Below are positions 56,847 through 64,000 of a stretch of DNA of 64,000 nt, one piece after another. The notes under the pieces were generated by a model. It did no database searches. It saw only the letters and a program-made list of their open reading frames with translations, and was not told where the DNA came from. The position numbers and the translations under genes were made by a program. This DNA comes from Hysterangium stoloniferum (Eukaryota > Basidiomycota > Agaricomycetes > Hysterangiales > Hysterangiaceae): the NCBI GenBank assembly GCA_015178975.1, contig WHVD01000008.1:992001-1056000 (forward strand), read 5' to 3'. Each line of letters starts with the position of its first letter. Position 1 is the stretch's first letter.

Positions 56847-57245
56847 CTATTTTGGGCTGCCGCAGGTACATACTAGAATGAGGCTCCCTATGGGAGCCGT
56901 CCGGATCAAAACCAATATGCCGACACGATGGAAGAGGAAAAACAGGCACATCGCGCTGAGAAAAAAATCTTGATAGGAAGGCATGCTTGTCTGCCAAAGA
57001 CTAGGGTCCACCTCTGGATGCTCTGAAAATATATCAGCCAACACCGCCACATATATATCTGTCCTCCCCAATTCGCGTACTATGGTGCGACTTTGCTCGG
57101 CCCCTGATACAGTCGAGTCTGTCATAAAAATAGAATTTCCTTGTGAACCTGAACAGCCAAATTTCATTTTTGCGACATCCCGGAAGGAGAGGTGATATCT
57201 GATACCGCCCGAAGAAAGTATTTGTCTAACACTAATGTGTTCCAT
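56847..57245 (-). CDS. Small unidentified ORF downstream of the ABC transporter gene
   Basis: 132 codons from ATG 57245 (MEHISVRQILSSGG). Same strand as the ABC gene and starting 90 bp after its stop. The middle (AVLADIFSEHPEVDPSLWQ) looks protein-like, and the C-terminal third is hydrophobic (FFLSAMCLFFLFHRVGILVL), a possible membrane segment. I do not recognise a family. It could be a chance ORF. Confidence 0.3.
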   Translation of the reverse strand: MEHISVRQILSSGGIRYHLSFRDVAKMKFGCSGSQGNSIFMTDSTVSGAEQSRTIVRELGRTDIYVAVLADIFSEHPEVDPSLWQTSMPSYQDFFLSAMCLFFLFHRVGILVLIRTAPIGSLILVCTCGSPK

Positions 57246-57334
57246 GATTGAATTAATACTTATGGTATAGTATACATGGTTGTGTGTAGTAGAGGTTAGA
57301 GATTATATATAGAGGAACACCATGGCATGGCCAA

Positions 57335-60300
57335 TTAATTTTTACTGAGATCTTGCAATTGAACGTATTCGTAATATCCTCCCCGCAATGAAATGAGTTG
57401 GTCATGTGTGCCCGATTCACTCACCCGACCCTCCTTGATAAAGTATCTATGTTAAGATAATGTGAGTTATCTTTTGAAGTAATTCAATTAGGAATGGCAC
57501 GAACATTCGATTCGCATTTTGGATGGTTGATAAGCGATGCGCAATGGCTATTGTTGTGCGACCCTTAGCGGCTTCATCCAAAGCAGCTTGAACTACTTTC
57601 TCCGAATTTGAGTCTAGCGCGGAAGTCGCCTCGTCAAGCAGCAGTACTTTGGGGTTTCGTAGCAAGGCACGCGCAATGGCGATTCGCTGTTTCTGACCAC
57701 CTGAAAGCTGAGAACCCTTTCCACCGACTTCAGTTTCGAAACCACTGCAGCAAGTCAACCATAAGTTTGGAACGGGGCCCAGCTATTCGTCTCACTTTGG
57801 TAAGAATTGTATAAATTCTAAAATATTAGCAGCGCGGCACGCCGCCTCTATTTCCTCTTGAGTGACTTCTTCCGGAGGCTTGATAGCACCGAGGAGAATG
57901 TTAAAACGCACAGTGCCTGCGTATAGCGTCTATGTCATCGTCCAGTGAGCCATCGATTGGCACAGTATGACCAACTAAATATGAGAAAAATTCTCACCGG
58001 TTCCTGCGAGACTAATGAAATTTGTTTGCGATATTCTCGAATATTCAGATCGGTGATCAGCTGTCCATCGAGCTAATACCAAAGACATATTTGAGCACAA
58101 TCTGGACTTTGCACTGTTGGGATCAAATAACGTACATATATTCTCCCAGCCAACGGGTCGTAGAATCTTTCGAGAAGTTGGATACTATCAGAATTTCATT
58201 TGAATTCCAAGATGTTTCAATTGGAATAAAGGTCAAGAAGGATCACGTACACTGTACTCTTCCCGCAGCCTGACGCTCCCACCAGAGCGATATACGTGCC
58301 AGGTTTTACTTCCAAATTCAAGCCTCTCAGGACTCGAACGCCTGGTCGCGTTGGATAGCGGAAGTGGACGTCTTCCAAACGAACATGACCGGAAACATTT
58401 TGAGGGGTCTGACCATCCTCGGATTCTGAGTCAATGGTAGGCACAGAATCCAGTAGATTGATGACATCGTTAGCGGCTCCTTGGGCAGATGATATGTCCG
58501 GTACTAACGCAACCACATTCCCGACTTGGATGGAGCCAAAAACCACGGCCTATGTGATGTCAGGGGCACTTTATGACGAAGAAAAAAAAAGACATACCAT
58601 GATGCAGACATAGAAACTCTTGATGTTTATCTCAAGGTCTGCGATAAGGCGAGATCCGAACCAAAATACCAGAGAGATTACAAAGAATGATAGGGCTTGG
58701 GTGCTGGCATAAAGTCCATTTGTGTAGACAGCGGTGCGATTGGATTCGCGAAGCGGAACTTCAAGGCTTTGAGAATAAAGTGCAAGACAGTCATCTTCCC
58801 GGGTTAGGGAGGCAACAGTTTTAATGGCAGCAGCAGCCTCACAAGCGACTTGCGCTGAGGTTTCATGTGCTTTCTTGTTGGCTTGATCTTTGAGAACGAC
58901 AACACGCTAAAGTACGCTGTCAGGCAAGATGTGGTGTTCACACGATGAGCATTGAGAGTTACCAAGCGCACAAATCCAGTAAGGATTATCAACGGACAGC
59001 ACGCTATGACAGCCAATTAAGATAAAATCAAGATCATATGAATGCCATGCTCACCGATACCAATAAGAGCAACCTTCCAGGTATATACTACCCCGATGAT
59101 TGACCCACCTACCAAGCAGGTAATATTTTGTATGATGCTGTGAGAATATTTCAATTAAATTTAATGTGAAATATATACGAAGTAGATGACTTGCGTTCCC
59201 AGAGTAATACCAGCCAAACCGCTGATTTTCTGAGGGTTTTCACTCAGACCAGCTGTCAAGCTACCAGCCTACGGATTGTGTAAGTGACGCGATATTGAAA
59301 CAAATGAAAGGCATCAAATCAACTCACACTGTTCGTGTCTTCATCAGAAAAGGCGACTATAACAAACAGGTGAATCGACGAAGCTATATGACGAAGTCAA
59401 GAGGACTCACTGTCTTGCCTTAAAATAGCTCTAAAGGAGAGTGACCGTAACTTGGAAGTCAAACGTGCAGCGGAGTAGGAAAATAAATAAGTCTGTCCTG
59501 CTAAAACGGCAGCCGCAAGCAATGCAATGATAAAAAACCACAGCGCGACCCGGTCTATGTTCACACGCAGTCGGTGATGGTCGGTCTCACCCAATGTAGA
59601 AACAGCGCCACCTGGGAGAAGTGTCTGCCATCACTATTTGAGAGGAAAATCGCGTGTTAGAATACGTACCATACACAATTGCAACCGATGGGAATACCAT
59701 TCCGTTCAAGATCGCTAAAATGGTGCCGATTGCATATCTGGACCAAGTCTCACGGCTGAGTTTACCCATCCTGATAAAAAGGGTGAATAGGGACAGTCGC
59801 CTCTCAGCTAATTTAGCGTTTTTTCTCCGTTTATCCAATATTTCACTAGCAATACTTTGAAGCCCAGTATTCTGACGGCCAAGTGCCACAGGGATGTCTT
59901 CAATGTTTTGTTTAAATACTGCTTCATCTTTCGTGACCTTTTCATCCATTCCCTCATCACCTTGTACTGGTGTTTCCACTGTCTCCTTTAATCGCTGTGC
60001 TTGAACCAGCTTTGCATACGGACTATCTGGGTTGGCGAGTAATTCGGTGTGGGTGCCATGTTGCAAAACGAGCCCCTCTCCCATAACGAAGATCGTGTCG
60101 GCATCTTTGATGGTAGAGAGACGGTGAGCAATTGAGATAGTGGTACGACCAGCAGCGGCTTTATCAAGAGCATTTTGAACAATCTCCTCGGACTGGGTGT
60201 CGAGAGCGCTGGTTGCCTCATCAAGGAGGAGGATTCGCGGATCGGAGATGATGGCGCGAGCAATCGCGATGCGCTCTGGACATGAGGATCCGCGTCATTT

Positions 60301-62550
60301 ATAATCGAAGGCGATAAGATCGGCAAAAATGCCTACGTTTCTGGCCCCCACTCAACAAAAAACCTCTCTCTCCAACCATCGTGTCATACCCACTAGGCAG
60401 CTTCTCGATAAATACGTCAGCATTGGCCTTAATGCATGCTTCTTTCACCAGCTGCATCTTCTCGTCGTCCGGTGCGTTTTCCCACTTGCTTCCAATCAAA
60501 CCATGGACAACGTTTCCCGTTATTGTTGTGGCAAAGAGGGTTGGCTCTTGAGAGACGAGACCAATCTGACTCCGTAGCCATTTCACGTTGAGAGACTTGA
60601 GGTCATGACCGTCGAGTTTGACGATGCCGGATAGAGGGTCATAGAAGCGTTCTACGAGGGAAACAATTGTGCTGGAAAATGCATCGTGTGAAACCTTGCT
60701 GCATATTTAAACAACATTTTTGCATCGTACCTCTTTCCTGAGCCGCTGGCGCCGACAAGGGCAGACTTTTTACCGGCCTCAAACGTGATGTTGAGCCCCG
60801 TTACAATTGGGACATCGGGCCTGCTGGGATAGCTGAAGTTAACGTCTTCAAATTCTACCACACCGTTGACGCTCTCAAGTTTTAGTCCATCCTTAGATGC
60901 ACTATCGATTGAGGGCACACGATCGATGGTTTCCCAGAGTTTAGCAGCAGCACCGAGAGCATTAATGATAGCTGACGATGCAAAATTAGATCTCAGAGAC
61001 AGTTACGATTTAAAGAAATTTACCCTGCACTTCTGGAGCAATGATCGCCAATGAAAACGATCCTACAATAATGGCGATGAGAACGGTGGCGATATCTCCT
61101 GCATCCGCTCGATTTCTAATAATGAGGGTGGCACCAAAGGAAAATGCCAGTGCATAAGCCCCCCAAAGTGAGAAGATAAATGCACCCATGCCAATACCTA
61201 CAAATAATACATCAACAGACGATCCGGGCCTGTGAAAGGGAGGCGGACACCATACCATGCACTACAGCAGTTTTTGAATCAGCCACAAAAGCCTTCCTGG
61301 CGTGAATATCATAAATCGCCGCGATCTTCTCTTCGCTACCGAATGCCTTGGCTGTGCGCACAGTTGAGATAGCTTCTTCTGCGATGGACCCGGATTCAGC
61401 GATTGCTGTTCTTCCGAGCCTTAAAAGCGGTCAGTTTTGAAACGCATACAATCTGCATCTACATACTGCACGTAGGTGCCCATGAACTTGCCCATGGCTC
61501 CTCCAGAAATCACTATGCAAGGGACAACGGCCGTGAGGGCGAGTGCGAGGCGCCACGATGTCATATAGCCAACTATCGAGACGAGCTAAGGATCCAATTA
61601 TACTTCATGCTATGATCGTGGAACTCACTGACGAACCCGCATACAAAGGCGCCGATGGCACTGATTGTGACTATGTTTGAGATCAGCAGGGAATATCTGA
61701 GAGGAGATCCAAGAGACATACGAGGAACCTTCTCAGAGGTGCCTTGTTGAAAAAGATCTGAGATATAGTTGATTAATTAGAATAGGGTATGCGGCGCATG
61801 CCGTCTTGGGCTTACGAGTATCCGTTTGTATACGCGTGGCAACCTCTCCTGCACCAACATTATCGAAGAAGGCAATATCTTGCCGGAGGATGGCGCGCAA
61901 ATATTTCTCTCTAATTCTTTTCGCCATTGCTTCACCTGGGCTGAATATAAACTTTCCCACCCTCTAGCTAGACATGTAGGAAACATACCGGTATGTACCC
62001 AAATTAACATGTACAGGTATGTTGTATTAAACAGCGCGATTCCAATGTATGTTAGCTTGACAGCGTCTTTTGCGGCGGCCGTTTTGAAGTTGTTTGCGGC
62101 AGAGATGAAGTCAGGGTCACTAATGGTAAAGTTGGCGGATGCAGTGACTTTTGAGAAGGCTACAAATTCATTTGTGAGGTTGCCGAATATAAGGGCCATG
62201 AGTGGCTGGTACTACATAGTCAGGAAAGAGAGTCGAAAACAGAGCACTCGTTCATACCTGCGCTGCACCGGCACCGACAGCGCAAACAAGTCCGAGAAAG
62301 TTGAGTGCCAGCTCTAATCTAGTGGAAAATCTGAAAGTAATATGAGACGTAGTGCAGAAGATACCAATTTCGGACAATGTAAATACCGAAACAACTGCCA
62401 TAGGGAGACTGCGGGAGCTTTCGTCTCTTCGAAAGCGACTTTAGTGTCCATGGAGCCGTTGATCGGTTCTGCCTTCTCCTTGTTTGTCGCAGAACAATTT
62501 ACAGCCTTGAAATGTCTCCGGAAGAATAAAGGAGATTTGTTTGTCCTCAT
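57335..62550 (-). CDS. Full-size ABC-B (MDR/P-glycoprotein type) transporter
   Basis: Start ATG 62550 ([10 protein letters not shown]; an alternative Met lies at 62448), stop TAA 57335-57337, with many introns of about 34-80 bp. Two TMD-NBD halves. TMD1: [58 protein letters not shown]1: [25 protein letters not shown] split by an intron at 60731, [28 protein letters not shown] (restored by intron 60276-60336), [23 protein letters not shown]2: [23 protein letters not shown]2: [55 protein letters not shown] (57700), [11 protein letters not shown]. All ATP-binding motifs are intact. Such proteins export hydrophobic compounds or peptides at the plasma membrane or vacuole. The substrate is unknown, and no biosynthetic cluster is next to it. 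Confidence 0.95.
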
Positions 62551-64000
62551 GGAAGCTCACCCAAGGTGGATTCGGTAGGACGGAGACTAGGTATAAGAGA
62601 GTGGGCTATTAAAAAACGCTGTCTGTGGACCAGTTATAGCAGAAAGAGCCATGAACTAAGGGGAGGTAAAACTTCTGTGGTCATAATTTGAAGACATAAG
62701 CTACTATGTGTAAGCCCCAAGGTCACCTACGCCCGTGCCGGCGGGTGCATTGGGCTAGCTACGGATCATCCACCGCGTGAAGTGATTGGAGCGTACTGCA
62801 AGTCCGACATGCTCAGGGAAGACTGGGAATACTTATCTAGTAAAATCAAGAATTTCCTTAGACTCCTATCCACTACATAAGTCCAGGGACATCGGATACT
62901 ATCGGTGAACTATGATGCCAGGCTACCCTCGTTAACACAATATATATGATTTCATTGTTACCTTTGAAGACGTTTCTGTTATCGTATGTTTTTCTTTCGA
63001 AAGTATCGTGCTCATTGTCATGGATGAGGACGATGGTCAACATTAGCGCTAACGCGCATCAAACAAATAACATATGCTTCAGAATTTTCCGCCAACCGGC
63101 CGACCAAGGCGATCGCTTCATCTCGGAACGGGTGAGTAAATTCTTGGATACTAGATTACGGGCCGACCCCAGGCGATCGATCCATCTCGGAACGGTATTC
63201 TTGGATGCTAGATTATGTCTGACCCAGGCGATCGGATGATCCGTCTTCCGAGCGGGCGGACTTTTTTCGGATTTTAGACTGCAGGATTCTCGATAGTACG
63301 GCCGCCAGGCCGAGTCCTCTGAGCAACTTGAAGTACTAAGTACGAGAATGCGTGGGCTCAGTGTCAGAGCAGTTCCTAAAATGACAAACCGCATATATTG
63401 TCATCGGGGGTTGGAGCTATTTAGTATCTGTGACGGTTGAAAGGTCCAACATGAACCCAGCCCGTGGTCAATGTTTTGGGTCCTTAGGGAATGTAAGAAT
63501 TGAGCACATGATTTTATAAATCTTCCACAAGGCTGCGCGACATTAGCAGTCCCACATGAATTTATAATTGTCAAATTGCGTTTACTAGATCCACTGGTAT
63601 TATGTTGGACACCCTGCTTCTATCATGGAGCAGAACCGTCAAAGATACCCTCGAAAAAAATGTGTACAAGTTATATATTCGTTCTGCTAGTGATACGGAC
63701 GTAAAAAGGCGTCGGAAGGACTGAGGTGACACGAACTTGAGGGGAAGACCTACAAGACCAATGAGTGTTTGTGGTCGAATCAGATTGCCGCACATGGAGC
63801 CGACGGGCCGCCACCCTAACCGAAGTACAAATTGATCGCATCAGACTTCCACAATAAAAACACCTTCTCGAGGTGTTCATAATTTCCGTGAGTTTGTTGG
63901 ACCCAAGTGGAAGGCCCGCGAGCACCTTCTGATCGTCGGATTAACCCTATCATCTTGCCTATTGCTGTGTCGATGGGGAGAATGTTTTATAGACAGGATT
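62551..64000. other. Interval without a recognised gene
   Basis: Promoter side of the ABC gene. Contains the short tandem repeat at 63100-63240; the ORFs here follow that repeat and are not convincing. Confidence 0.45.
63100..63240. repeat. Imperfect tandem repeat, about 62 bp
   Basis: Units carry CAGGCGATCG.TCCATCTCGGAACGG and ATTCTTGGAT.CTAGATTA; two full units and one partial. Confidence 0.8.

Noticed and set aside
60276..60336. Damaged signature motif in the first ABC domain
   Set aside because: An unspliced reading gives [10 protein letters not shown], but removing the 61-bp intron restores [13 protein letters not shown].
60700..60735. Mutant Walker A (GSGKR) in the first ABC domain
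   Set aside because: The Arg is from intron sequence; splicing gives GSGKST.
62946..63394. Coding gene at the right end
   Set aside because: The ORFs on both strands follow the 62-bp tandem repeat and show no recognisable domain.

Overview
The window is eukaryotic and most likely comes from a filamentous basidiomycete (Agaricomycetes-like). The grounds are short GT-AG introns of about 48-80 bp that restore reading frames, a Plavaka-type transposase relic, a chromodomain Ty3/gypsy element, SERAC1/SesB-like hydrolases, and decay concentrated at CpG sites (CpG methylation) rather than the CpA bias of ascomycete RIP. The species cannot be read from the sequence. No tRNA or rRNA gene was recognised.

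Positions 1-35.4 kb are a nested mobile-element landscape with almost no intact host gene. Two copies of an unnamed two-part repeat flank a giant inverted-repeat element. Part X is a gene with one conserved intron; part Y is a gene made of tandem Zn2Cys6 modules. The element between them (3065-8266) has arms matching over about 956 bp with one mismatch, and a 3.8-kb strictly 10-bp-phased minisatellite that reverses polarity at 5230/5231. After it come a solo LTR, a MITE dated by an empty site, tandem repeats, a 1.3-kb LTR mini-element (TRIM-like), a second solo LTR and a broken P-loop NTPase gene. A Ty3/gypsy chromovirus follows whose gag-protease half is inverted and whose 3' region carries an antisense, spliced gene Z with a coiled coil and a Zn2Cys6-like cluster. 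A Tc1/mariner element sits inside its 3' LTR. A second, truncated chromovirus copy has another LTR inserted in its own Z gene.

Positions 35.5-46 kb hold a Plavaka transposase relic, an intact aminoglycoside-phosphotransferase-like kinase gene, and two SERAC1/SesB-like hydrolase paralogues with the same exon plan. Positions 46.6-51 kb return to repeats: a Ty1/copia relic, two LTRs and minisatellites. Positions 51-64 kb carry a multi-exon gene for a disordered C2H2-like nuclear protein, a nested fold-back repeat, a small unidentified ORF and a complete full-size ABC-B (MDR-type) transporter gene. All the host genes that can be modelled lie on the minus strand.

The strongest candidates for something undescribed are the decamer palindrome, the poly-Zn2Cys6 gene Y, and the antisense zinc-cluster gene Z carried inside the chromovirus.
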